From Gemmatimonadota bacterium (GTDB taxonomy: Bacteria; Gemmatimonadota; Gemmatimonadetes; Gemmatimonadales; GWC2-71-9), in contig JAHEFN010000008.1 in assembly GCA_024640185.1 (NCBI GenBank), forward strand, positions 1 to 17,936: a stretch of DNA of 17,936 bases, written 5' to 3'. The notes under the pieces are model-generated. The model did not search any database, had not been told where the DNA came from, and saw only the letters and a program-made list of their open reading frames with translations. This document shows, one piece after another, positions 1-6,668 of this stretch (within the stretch, counting starts at the first letter, position 1; each line of letters starts with the position of its first letter). Both the position numbers and the translations under genes were made by a program.

Positions 1-225
1 CATTGCCAGGTCGGCCCACATCGAGACCATCCCGGTGGCGAGCACCCGGTCGGGACTCTGGGGTGACCGCAGGAGAACCGACGTCAACTGGTCGCCGGTG
101 ATGGTCTCCTCACCGACCTGGGCAACGACCTTGCTGTTGTCGATCTCGGCCGTCCCACCACAGGCCGTGACGGCCAGGGTGGCGGCGAGGATCGGCACGA
201 TGGGGCGGGCGAACCAGGAACGCAT
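1..225 (-). CDS. PpiC/SurA-like peptidylprolyl isomerase lipoprotein, N-terminal part
   Basis: The 75 visible codons begin with ATG at 225 and run off the window edge, so only the N-terminus is present. The protein opens with a short basic region, a hydrophobic stretch and a lipobox (V-T-A-C at residues 19-22), so it should be a lipoprotein processed by signal peptidase II. After the cysteine comes VVAQVGEETITGDQL, the pattern that usually opens the SurA/PpiC chaperone fold (a V-A-x-V-x-x-x-x-I-T strand-helix element). Known members assist folding of secreted and outer-membrane proteins in the periplasm. A GGAG Shine-Dalgarno lies 5 nt upstream (231-234), which supports this start. A TATTCT sequence at 270-275 on this strand could be a -10 box, but no -35 is evident. 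The parvulin domain lies outside the window, so the enzymatic assignment is an inference. Confidence 0.6.
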   Translation of the reverse strand, partial: MRSWFARPIVPILAATLAVTACGGTAEIDNSKVVAQVGEETITGDQLTSVLLRSPQSPDRVLATGMVSMWADLAM

Positions 226-288
226 CACGACTCCACGAGAGAAGGGCCAGCCTGTACGGCTATGCAGGGAGAATAACCAGCCCGGCGG

Positions 289-1578
289 TCATCGAGGGGC
301 GGGGAGGAGGTCGGCAAGGATGGCCGCCGATCGTTCTGCCGCTCCGCGGTCGCCCTTCAGGGCCTCCCGGGCTGCGACCGCCGCGGCAAGGCGCCCACCC
401 GGCTCCGCCAACCAGGCACACCACGTTGCGGCGAGCTGACGGGCGGGTTCCCGGGTGGGGAGTCGAGTCAGGGCGCCGGCGACGGCGAGCAGCTCAGCTT
501 CACGGCTGCCGCGGTCCCGTGGACCGATGACCACCGGGCGGCCCCAGGCCGCCGGCTCGACCACCGAGTGGACTCCGCGCTGCCCGAAGCCTCCGCCGAC
601 ATAGGCGACGTCGCCCGTGCGGTAGAGTCCGAGGAGGACGCCGAGTCGATCGACGATGGTGACCGCGGCTGCCGCCGCGCCGCCCGCCCCCGACCATCGC
701 ACCGTCGACAGCCCACGGCCCGCCGCGGTCACCTCGAGTCGGTGGCAGTGCTCCGGGGTTGGCTCGTGTGGCACGATCACCATCCGAGCCGTCGGATGGG
801 TGGCTCGGGTGATCTCGAGGGCCTCGAGGAGTACCGATTCGTCGGCTGGCCAGGTGCTGCCCGCGACCAGCACGGCGGCCGTGTCATTGGAGCCGTGGGA
901 CTGGCCGATCGCGAGGCGATCGATGATGGCCAAGACACTGTCGATGCGCGGATCGCCGACCACCGTGATGCGGCTCGGGATGGCGCCGAGGCGGACGAGT
1001 CGATCGGCATCGGCAGAACTGTTGGCCGCAATCCGTTCGAGGGCGGCGTAGCCCGGCCGTGAACTCCCCCGGGCAGGCCAGGCGAGTCGTGCGCTCCCCG
1101 GATCGACCGAGCCGGCGACCATGGCGAGTCGGACCCCTCGAGCGGCGGCTCTGGTGGTGAGCTGGGGCCAGAGGTCGAGCTTGGCGAAGACCAGGAGGTC
1201 GGGGCGCAGGGTCTCGAGCACCCGGTCGACATCCCGGAGGCGATCGTAGGGGATGTACTCGATCGACTCGGCCGGCATCGACTCGGCGAGTCGTTCTGCC
1301 GACGCCGAGAACCGGGTCGCGATCGCCTGCAGGTCGGGGCGAAGCATCCGCAGCGCGGTGAGGACCTCGCGTGCCTGGAGCCCCTCTCCCACGGACGCCG
1401 CGTGGATCCAGACCAGGGGGCGAAGCGGATCGCGATGGGTCTCGGCCCACTCGGCCAGTCGCGCCGGCGCACCGAGTCGTCCGGCATGGGCTCGACGGCT
1501 CATCGCGTCGCGCGCGAAGAGCGGCACCAGCGGCACGAGTGACCTGATCGCGATCCGGTAGGGGAGGGAGACGTTCAC
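289..1578 (-). CDS. waaA: 3-deoxy-D-manno-octulosonic acid (Kdo) transferase
   Basis: This inner-membrane glycosyltransferase moves Kdo from CMP-Kdo onto lipid A precursor during LPS synthesis. It has 429 residues from the GTG at 1578, a normal family length. A hydrophobic anchor lies at about residues 7-20. The N-terminal domain carries WIHAASVGE (about 58-66), whose glutamate is the family's catalytic base. The C-terminal half shows the GT-B signature elements GDPRIDSVL, a V-I-V-P-H-E-P-T-P-E-H segment, D-R-L-G-x-L-L-x-L-Y and Y-V-G-G-G-F, then V-V-E-P-A-A near the nucleotide site. The reading frame stays open upstream to 1863, but that part is arginine/proline-rich without family similarity and would overlap the divergent neighbour, so I start at the GTG. 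There is no strong Shine-Dalgarno or promoter. It reads toward the PpiC-like gene with 63 bp between. Confidence 0.9.
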   Translation of the reverse strand: MNVSLPYRIAIRSLVPLVPLFARDAMSRRAHAGRLGAPARLAEWAETHRDPLRPLVWIHAASVGEGLQAREVLTALRMLRPDLQAIATRFSASAERLAESMPAESIEYIPYDRLRDVDRVLETLRPDLLVFAKLDLWPQLTTRAAARGVRLAMVAGSVDPGSARLAWPARGSSRPGYAALERIAANSSADADRLVRLGAIPSRITVVGDPRIDSVLAIIDRLAIGQSHGSNDTAAVLVAGSTWPADESVLLEALEITRATHPTARMVIVPHEPTPEHCHRLEVTAAGRGLSTVRWSGAGGAAAAAVTIVDRLGVLLGLYRTGDVAYVGGGFGQRGVHSVVEPAAWGRPVVIGPRDRGSREAELLAVAGALTRLPTREPARQLAATWCAWLAEPGGRLAAAVAAREALKGDRGAAERSAAILADLLPAPR

Positions 1579-1631
1579 GGCCGAACGATCACCGATTCGT
1601 TTCACCGGCGCAACGCTGGTGATCGCCCGGG

Positions 1632-1640
1632 TGCTAGCTT
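1632..1640 (+). promoter_or_regulatory. Possible extended -10 element for the CPBP protease gene
   Basis: The sequence TGCTAGCTT fits the extended -10 pattern TG-n-TAnnnT and ends 6 nt before the ATG at 1647. That spacing would place the transcription start at or next to the start codon, giving a leaderless mRNA. A GGAG touches the ATG directly (1643-1646), too close to act as a normal ribosome binding site. I see no good -35 hexamer. This rests on pattern only. Confidence 0.35.
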
Positions 1641-1646
1641 TCGGAG

Positions 1647-2360
1647 ATGACTGGCCGTGACTATCTGGCGCTCTCGCGCACGCCGCGCTACTCGGTGCTC
1701 TTTGCGCTGCCGTTGCTGCTGCTCTACGAGTTTCTCGCCTGGGCGATGGCCGGGTCCGGGGTGCGCAACGGCGCCGATGTCCTGCTGAAGTGGCTCTTCG
1801 TCGGGGTCGGGGGGCAGCGTGGCCTGCTGGTGTTCGAAGTCGTCGTGTTCGGCATCGGGGCATGGCTGGTCACCCGGGACTGGCGAGCCGCGGGTGGCCG
1901 GCTGAAGCCGCGGGTCTTCGCGGGGATGCTGCTCGAATCTGCCCTGCTGGCGTTGCTGGTCGGTCTGGTCGTCGGGCGGCTGACGGCCGCGCTGCTGCGC
2001 ACCCTGGCCGTCGGCCAGATGGAGGGCCTCGACTTGTCGTCCCAGTTGATGCTCTCACTCGGCGCGGGCATCTACGAGGAACTGTTGTTCCGGGTCATCC
2101 TCGTCGGCGCATTGGCCGCATTCGGACTGCGGGTGCTCAAGTGGAGCCGGCAGACCAGCGGGGTGGTGGCCTGCGTGGTGGGGGCGTTGATCTTCTCCGC
2201 ATTCCACTACGTGGGACCATACGGCGATCCCTGGCAGCTCGGGTCGTTCACCTTCCGGGCCATCGCTGGCCTGGTCTTCAGTGCACTCTACCTGACCCGG
2301 GGCTTCGGCATCACGGCATGGACCCACGCCCTGTACGACATCTACGTGACCGTGCTGTGA
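1647..2360 (+). CDS. CPBP-family intramembrane glutamic endopeptidase (Abi/CAAX-protease-like)
   Basis: A 237-residue multipass membrane protein of the CPBP (CAAX protease and bacteriocin-processing, Abi) family. Hydrophobic segments lie near residues 15-35, 58-76, 93-118, 133-160, 172-190 and 203-218. The family motifs are in order: E-E-L-L-F-R (E144, E145, R149), F-S-A-F-H (H187) and H-A-L-Y-D (H227, D231), which together form the glutamate/histidine active site inside the membrane. Known relatives cleave prenylated proteins, anti-sigma factors or peptides, or give immunity to bacteriocins; the substrate here cannot be read from the sequence. It is divergent from waaA (68 bp between starts) and convergent with the DsbA-like gene, with only 7 bp between the stop codons. 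Confidence 0.88.
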   Translation: MTGRDYLALSRTPRYSVLFALPLLLLYEFLAWAMAGSGVRNGADVLLKWLFVGVGGQRGLLVFEVVVFGIGAWLVTRDWRAAGGRLKPRVFAGMLLESALLALLVGLVVGRLTAALLRTLAVGQMEGLDLSSQLMLSLGAGIYEELLFRVILVGALAAFGLRVLKWSRQTSGVVACVVGALIFSAFHYVGPYGDPWQLGSFTFRAIAGLVFSALYLTRGFGITAWTHALYDIYVTVL

Positions 2361-2367
2361 CGTTCGC

Positions 2368-2970
2368 CTACTTCCGCTTCGCCGCCACGATCGAGTCGAG
2401 GATCGGACGGAAGACCCCGATCGGCTGCGCCCCGACCATCATGCCACCCTCGATGTAGAAGGCCGGGGTGCTTCCGGCACCCGAGCGGACCGCGCCCTCG
2501 GCATCGAGCCGGAGGTCATTGCGGGTCTCGCCAGATTCGAGGCAGGCCACCATCCGCGCCCGGTTGAGACTCAGTCCCGGAATCTTCGAGGTGAAGAAGG
2601 CACCCGGGTCGGGGAGGGCCTCCCACTGCTTCTGGGTGTCATAGAGCATGTCATGTGCAGGCCAGAACTTGTCCTGCTTGGCCGCGCAGGCCGCGAATTC
2701 CGCTGCCGGGAGGGCGTTGGGATGGATCGAGGTCAGCGGAAAGTTGATGAAGATCCAGCGGACCTTCCCGGTGTTGATGTACTCGCGCTCGATGATCGGG
2801 AACGTTTCGCGCGTGAACTGCGCGCAGAACGGACATTGGAAATCGCTCATCTCGTAGATCGTCACCGGGGCGTCGGCCGCGCCCTTGGTGCGCGGGCCGA
2901 GTGGTGCCTGGGCGGTGACGGGCGTGGTGGCGAGGCATCCCAGCAGGAACAGTGCGGCGCGAACGGTCAC
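2368..2970 (-). CDS. Secreted DsbA-like thioredoxin-fold oxidoreductase
   Basis: A 200-residue exported thiol-disulfide oxidoreductase of the DsbA/Thioredoxin_4 type. Residues 1-22 form a signal peptide (basic start, hydrophobic core, cleavage likely near V-T-A-Q-A). The active site C-P-F-C is at 46-49, inside a typical DFQCPFC context, and the cis-proline loop is S-T-P-A (P169). An INFPL segment and the helical insert between them match the family. It probably forms or reshuffles disulfides in the periplasm; with C-P-F-C I cannot decide between oxidase and isomerase. The GTG start at 2970 is fixed by a strong Shine-Dalgarno. An L-L-G-C at residues 9-12 resembles a lipobox, but the hydrophobic stretch before it is too short, so I favour a soluble protein. 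Confidence 0.87.
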   Translation of the reverse strand: MTVRAALFLLGCLATTPVTAQAPLGPRTKGAADAPVTIYEMSDFQCPFCAQFTRETFPIIEREYINTGKVRWIFINFPLTSIHPNALPAAEFAACAAKQDKFWPAHDMLYDTQKQWEALPDPGAFFTSKIPGLSLNRARMVACLESGETRNDLRLDAEGAVRSGAGSTPAFYIEGGMMVGAQPIGVFRPILDSIVAAKRK

Positions 2971-2975
2971 GGGTA

Positions 2976-2981
2976 CTCCTT
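2976..2981 (-). promoter_or_regulatory. Strong Shine-Dalgarno deciding the DsbA-like start
   Basis: AAGGAG on the minus strand, 5 nt before the GTG at 2970. It supports a GTG start and shows that canonical ribosome binding sites are used in this genome. Confidence 0.75.
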
Positions 2982-3038
2982 GCGGCTATCTTTCGGGTGT
3001 TCCGCGACCTCCGGCCACGGTATCTGGACTGGCGACGA

Positions 3039-3875
3039 ATGACGGAAGCTATCGGCGCACTCCTTGCCCTCCAACTCGCCCTGCCCATGGCACTCAGTGC
3101 CCAGGCCGGGGTCGACAGCCTCGTGCCCCAGCGGCCGGCCGGCTGGGTGACCGATCAGGCCGAGCTTCTGGACGCGACGGATGAGGCACGCGTCGTCGAC
3201 CGGCTTCAGCGCCTGCGTGACGCGACCGGGGCAGAGATCGCGGTGGTCACCCTCCCTGATATCGCACCCCATGCCCCGGCCGATGTTGGCTTGGCCATCG
3301 GCCGCGCCTGGGGAGTGGGGGGCAACCATCCGGTTGGCGATCCACGGCGCAACGCCGGGGCGGTGCTCTTGCTGGTTCCCAGGACGGAGGCCCACCGGGG
3401 TGAGGTCGATCTCCGCAGCGGAACCGGCAGCGAGGGGTTCCTCACCGATGCGCGCGCCGGACAGATCCTCGACGCGATGCTCCCCGACCTCCGGGACGGT
3501 GACTATGCCGCCGCGATCGAGCGGGGCACCATCCTGCTCACCGATCTCTTCGCCCGCGCCCTCGGTTCGACCGACACGCTGCTGGTCCAGCCGCCGGAGG
3601 GCGGGGGCCGAACGGCGGGCATCATGATCTTCGTGTTGATCCTCATCGTGGTGCTCGCCTTTCTCGTGGTGCTCGCCTCCAGTGCCGGTGGCCCACGCTC
3701 CGGCGGGCAACGGCGTGGCGGTCGCCGGCACGGCCCCGGCTGGGGTGGCGGCCTCGGTTCCCCCGGCTGGGGCGGTGGGTTCGGCGCAGGGGGAGGGTTC
3801 GGGGGTGGTGGTGGCTTCGGTGGTTTTGGTGGTGGAGGCGGTTTCAGCGGCGGCGGCGCCGGAAGGAGTTTCTGA
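3039..3875 (+). CDS. TPM-domain membrane protein with glycine-rich C-terminal tail (YgcG-like)
   Basis: A 278-residue protein of the TPM/YgcG type. Residues 1-22 are a signal peptide (LALPMALSAQA), 35-176 are the TPM domain (opens with G-W-V-T-D-Q-A-E-L-L, and contains the A-E-I-A-V-V-T-L strand and an R-N-A-G-A-V-L-L-L-V strand), 193-215 are one membrane span, and 216-278 are a glycine-rich tail of GGGFGG-like units ending G-R-S-F. The topology suggests an extracytoplasmic TPM domain with the tail on the other side. TPM proteins are known phosphatase-like or photosystem-repair domains in plants; the bacterial role is unsettled. The frame is open from 2952, but that start would lie inside the divergent neighbour and lacks a signal peptide, so ATG 3039 is chosen. 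It is the first gene of an operon with the NTase and LemA genes. Confidence 0.88.
   Translation: MTEAIGALLALQLALPMALSAQAGVDSLVPQRPAGWVTDQAELLDATDEARVVDRLQRLRDATGAEIAVVTLPDIAPHAPADVGLAIGRAWGVGGNHPVGDPRRNAGAVLLLVPRTEAHRGEVDLRSGTGSEGFLTDARAGQILDAMLPDLRDGDYAAAIERGTILLTDLFARALGSTDTLLVQPPEGGGRTAGIMIFVLILIVVLAFLVVLASSAGGPRSGGQRRGGRRHGPGWGGGLGSPGWGGGFGAGGGFGGGGGFGGFGGGGGFSGGGAGRSF
3750..3872 (+). repeat. Low-complexity glycine-codon repeat tract
   Basis: An imperfect GGT/GGC/GGG-rich tract encodes the glycine- and phenylalanine-rich tail of the TPM protein. Units of the form GGNGGNGGNTTC recur several times. It is a compositional repeat inside a gene, common in this family, and may vary in length between strains. 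Confidence 0.7.
3863..3868 (+). promoter_or_regulatory. Shine-Dalgarno for the NTase gene inside the end of the TPM gene
   Basis: AAGGAG, 9 nt before the ATG at 3878. It lies within the last codons of the TPM gene (encoding G-R-S), so termination of the first gene and initiation of the second are likely coupled. Confidence 0.65.
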
Positions 3876-3877
3876 CG

Positions 3878-4600
3878 ATGACAGATCCTGCACTCGAGGC
3901 GAGCCTCACGGCTCTGGTGGACTCCCTGCGGCGGGATACGGCTGAGGGATGTTCGGTGGTGCTCTACGGGTCGGCGGCACGCGGCGACTGGGCCAAGGGC
4001 TCCTCGGACGTCAACGTCCTGGTGGTCGTCGATGACCCGAGTCCGGCCTCCCTCGCCCGACTGACCCCGGCCGTGGTGGCCTGGCATGATGCGGGGCACA
4101 AGCCGCCCCTCCTCATCGGTCGTGAGGAGTGGCGCCGTGCCACCGATACCTTCCCGATCGAGATCACCGACATGCAGGCCGCCTACCGGGTGCTCACCGG
4201 GGCGGATCCGGTGGCAGGCCTCATGGTCGATTCGGAGGACCTTCGGCAGGCGCTCGAGACGGCGTTTCGTGGCAAGCTGATTCGACTGCGGCAGGCCTAC
4301 GTTCGCTTCAGCGGGATGGAGCCGGTGCTCGGGGGATTCGCCGCGGCCACGAGTTCCGAGCTGCTCGTCCTGCTGCGCTGTGTGGCGGTGCTCCGCGGGA
4401 TGTCGCCCGGGAACTCCCCCGAGGAGACCCTCGCGACGCTCGAGAACGTGATCGGCGCGCACGCTGGCATCTTGCGGACGGTGGCCTCGCGCCGTCGGGA
4501 TCCGGAGTGGTCGTGTCCGGTTGGAGAATTCGCGGCCTACATCGAGGCGATCGACCGCCTCGTGGACCTTGTCGACACTCATGCCCCGGGAGCATCCTGA
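3878..4600 (+). CDS. Nucleotidyltransferase-fold protein with D-x-N motif
   Basis: A 240-residue protein with a DNA polymerase beta-like nucleotidyltransferase domain in the first 100 residues. V-V-L-Y-G-S-A-A-R-G-D (G31, S32) is the nucleotide-binding signature, followed by S-S-D-V-N-V (D44, N46) where catalytic members have D-x-D or D-x-E. A possible third acidic residue lies in P-I-E-I-T-D (E95, D98). The rest is mostly helical, with no signal peptide or membrane span, so it is probably cytoplasmic. Whether it transfers nucleotides is uncertain because the second metal ligand is asparagine. It sits 2 bp after the TPM gene, and its stop codon TGA shares its last base with the ATG of the LemA gene, so the three genes are surely one operon. 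Substrate unknown. Confidence 0.75.
   Translation: MTDPALEASLTALVDSLRRDTAEGCSVVLYGSAARGDWAKGSSDVNVLVVVDDPSPASLARLTPAVVAWHDAGHKPPLLIGREEWRRATDTFPIEITDMQAAYRVLTGADPVAGLMVDSEDLRQALETAFRGKLIRLRQAYVRFSGMEPVLGGFAAATSSELLVLLRCVAVLRGMSPGNSPEETLATLENVIGAHAGILRTVASRRRDPEWSCPVGEFAAYIEAIDRLVDLVDTHAPGAS
4588..4592 (+). promoter_or_regulatory. Shine-Dalgarno for the LemA gene
   Basis: GGGAG, 7 nt before the ATG at 4600, within the last codons of the NTase gene. It fixes the LemA start at the TGATG stop/start joint. Confidence 0.6.
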
Positions 4601-5166
4601 TGCCTCACCCTTCGATTTCGCGTGCCCTGGTGGTTCTCCTCGCGCTCACCACGACGAGCTGCGGCTACAACCGGCTCCAGGAGCTCGACGAGCAGGTCAA
4701 CAAGGCGGAGGCCCAGATCCAGACGCAACTGCAGCGCCGGGCCGACCTCATTCCCAACCTGGTCGCGACTGTCAAGGGGGTGGCCGCGCAGGAGACGACC
4801 GTCTTTATCGCCGTCGCGGAGGCGCGCGGTCGGCTCGCCGGTGCTGCCGCGGGCGGTGACCTTGCGGAGATGGCGGCGGCCAATGAGGCGCTCACGGCCC
4901 CGCTCTCGCGCCTGCTGGCGATCGCCGAGGCGTATCCCGAGCTGAAGAGCAGCGCGAACTTCACCCAGTTGCAGGACCAGCTCGAGGGGACCGAGAATCG
5001 TGTCGCGGTCTCCCGGCAGGACTACAACAGCTCGGTCGAGCTCTTCAATGCGATGGTCAGGAAGTTCCCGTCGAACCTGACGGCCAAGCTCTTCGGTTTG
5101 GGGACGCCGCGAGAGTACTTCCAGGCGGCGGCCGGTGCCGAGGAGGTCCCGACCGTCCAGTTCTAG
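4600..5166 (+). CDS. lemA: LemA family protein
   Basis: A 188-residue LemA protein. The N-terminus has a hydrophobic segment (about 9-20) followed by T-T-S-C-G-Y (C21), an imperfect lipobox, so it is membrane-anchored by a lipid or a short span. The family signature Q-R-R-A-D-L-I-P-N-L-V lies at about 45-55, followed by the long helical bundle and the C-terminal F-N-A-M-V-R-K-F-P motif. LemA proteins are widespread envelope proteins, often next to TPM/YgcG genes, with no agreed biochemical role. Here the pair is split by a nucleotidyltransferase gene. The start overlaps the preceding stop by 1 bp (TGATG). The stop codon shares its bases with the convergent metG stop. Confidence 0.92.
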   Translation: MPHPSISRALVVLLALTTTSCGYNRLQELDEQVNKAEAQIQTQLQRRADLIPNLVATVKGVAAQETTVFIAVAEARGRLAGAAAGGDLAEMAAANEALTAPLSRLLAIAEAYPELKSSANFTQLQDQLEGTENRVAVSRQDYNSSVELFNAMVRKFPSNLTAKLFGLGTPREYFQAAAGAEEVPTVQF

Positions 5167-5176
5167 GACTTCGGGA
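5147..5176. terminator. Possible bidirectional hairpin at the lemA/metG convergent junction
   Basis: TCCCGA-CC-GTCC-loop-GGAC-T-TCGGGA forms a stem of 10 pairs with a small internal loop and a 7-nt apical loop that contains the shared CTAG stop codons. It would fold in transcripts from either side. No U-tract follows on either strand, so it is not a classic intrinsic terminator. It may slow polymerase or protect 3' ends. Confidence 0.4.
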
Positions 5177-6668
5177 AGAGGTTCTCCGGCTTGATCACCG
5201 TCATGCCCGCCATCTCCGGCCGCTCGGCGCGCGCCCACTGCCCCTCTGGGCCGCCGTGCTGTCCGAGGGCGGCCCAGAGGGCGCCGGCCTTCTCGGGCAT
5301 GAACGGCGCGGCCATCAGTGCCAGGCGGAGCAGGGTCCGGGCGAGGGCGGCGAGGACCGCATCCAGGGCGTCGTCGTCGCCCGCCTTGGCGAGCGCCCAC
5401 GGGGCGGAGGCGCTCACGAATCCGTCGGCTTCGCTGACGAGGCGTCCGATCGCCGCCGCTGCGTCACGAAGGGCGAGGGTGCTCATCGCCGTGACGTACT
5501 CCTGCGTCAGCGCCATCGCGGCATCGTCCAGGGTGGTCGGTGGCGGGCTCTCCGGCACGACGCCGTCGCGGTACTTGACCAGCATCGCCGTGGCGCGGGA
5601 GGCGAGGTTGCCGAGTCCATCGGCCAGGTCACTGGCGTAGCGCGCATCGAAGCGCTCGAACGAGAAGTCGCCATCGGCCTCGAAGCCGACTTCCCGCATC
5701 AGGAACCAGCGCAGGGCATCGGCACCGTGGCGGTCGACGGCCTCGTCCAACGACACGGCAGTCCCCTCCGACTTGCTCACCTTGGCCCCATCCCACTGGA
5801 CATAGCCGTGCGCCCAGACCATCCGCGGCATCGGCAGGCCGGCGGCGCGCAGCATCGCGGGCCAGATGATGCAGTGGAATCGGGTGATCCCCTTGCCGAC
5901 GACATGGAGGTCGGCCGGCCAGAGGGTGTCCCAACCCTCGTCGGGATAGCCGGTGCCACTGAGGTAGTTGATCAGGGCATCGAACCAGACGTAGACCGTC
6001 TCGTCGACACTGCCCGGGAACGGGATGCCCCAGGGCAGCCGCGATCGGGAGATGGAGATGTCCTGCAATCCGCTGCGCAGCACCGAGAGGATCTCGTTGC
6101 GGCGGATCGCCGGCTCCACCCGGAGCTCGCCCGATTCGATCGATGCCAGGATGTCGTCACGCCACGCCGAGAGGCGGAAGAAGGTGTTGCGTTCCCGGGT
6201 CGGCACCAGATCCGCGGAGGGGTGCTCGGCGCACTTCCCCTCGACCAGCTGGCCCTCCTGCTTGAACTCCTCACAGCCGACGCAATAGAGCCCCTCGTAC
6301 TCACCCTGGAAGAGGTGGCTCGGGCTGGTGGCCTGGATCCGCTCAAGCAGGGCGGTGACGGCCCTGGTGTGTCGGGGTTCGGTGGTGCGCATCCAGTCGT
6401 CGTGACTGCAGTGCAGTCGGTGCCACGTGGTATTGAACCGCTCCGAAATGGCGTCGGTCCACGGCCCCGGCTCGCTGCCGGCGGCCGTGGCGGCCTGGTG
6501 CACCTTCTGTCCGTGCTCGTCCATTCCCATCAGGAAATGCACCGGCTCACCCCGGAGGCGATGCCAGCGTGCAATGACGTCGGCACCGATCTTCTCGAGG
6601 GCGTGCCCCAGGTGGGGGTCGCCGTTGGCGTAGTCGATGGCGGTGGTCAGGTAGAACGGTCGAGTCAC
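5163..6668 (-). CDS. metG: Methionyl-tRNA synthetase
   Basis: This cytoplasmic class I synthetase charges tRNA(Met). It has 501 residues, matching the short form without the C-terminal EMAP/Trbp-like tRNA-binding domain. Visible elements are the HIGH-type motif H-L-G-H (19-22), the zinc knuckle C129-x2-C132 ... C146-x2-H149 (the CxxC/CxxH layout also known from Thermus), the stretch W-F-D-A-L-I-N-Y near 228, and the KMSKS loop as K-V-S-K-S (296-300), followed by an alpha-helical anticodon-binding domain. The GTG start overlaps the stop of the ricT-like gene by 4 bp (GTGA) and has a GGGAG ribosome binding site (6675-6679) at 6 nt. It is the last gene of the dnaE operon and converges on lemA with a 4-bp overlap. 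Confidence 0.96.
   Translation of the reverse strand: MTRPFYLTTAIDYANGDPHLGHALEKIGADVIARWHRLRGEPVHFLMGMDEHGQKVHQAATAAGSEPGPWTDAISERFNTTWHRLHCSHDDWMRTTEPRHTRAVTALLERIQATSPSHLFQGEYEGLYCVGCEEFKQEGQLVEGKCAEHPSADLVPTRERNTFFRLSAWRDDILASIESGELRVEPAIRRNEILSVLRSGLQDISISRSRLPWGIPFPGSVDETVYVWFDALINYLSGTGYPDEGWDTLWPADLHVVGKGITRFHCIIWPAMLRAAGLPMPRMVWAHGYVQWDGAKVSKSEGTAVSLDEAVDRHGADALRWFLMREVGFEADGDFSFERFDARYASDLADGLGNLASRATAMLVKYRDGVVPESPPPTTLDDAAMALTQEYVTAMSTLALRDAAAAIGRLVSEADGFVSASAPWALAKAGDDDALDAVLAALARTLLRLALMAAPFMPEKAGALWAALGQHGGPEGQWARAERPEMAGMTVIKPENLFPKS

Noticed and set aside
1579..1863. N-terminal extension of waaA by 95 codons
   Set aside because: It is arginine/proline-rich, lacks family similarity, and would cover the first third of the divergent CPBP gene, which has clear motifs.
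2361..2367. Terminator between the CPBP and DsbA-like genes
   Set aside because: Only 7 bp separate the stop codons and I found no inverted repeat of useful length around them.
2952..3038. Longer start for the TPM protein at 2952
   Set aside because: It would overlap the start of the divergent DsbA-like gene and hide the signal peptide that begins at 3039.
3750..3872. Glycine tract as a structural repeat or recombination site
   Set aside because: It is a codon-level consequence of the glycine-rich tail typical of TPM/YgcG proteins.
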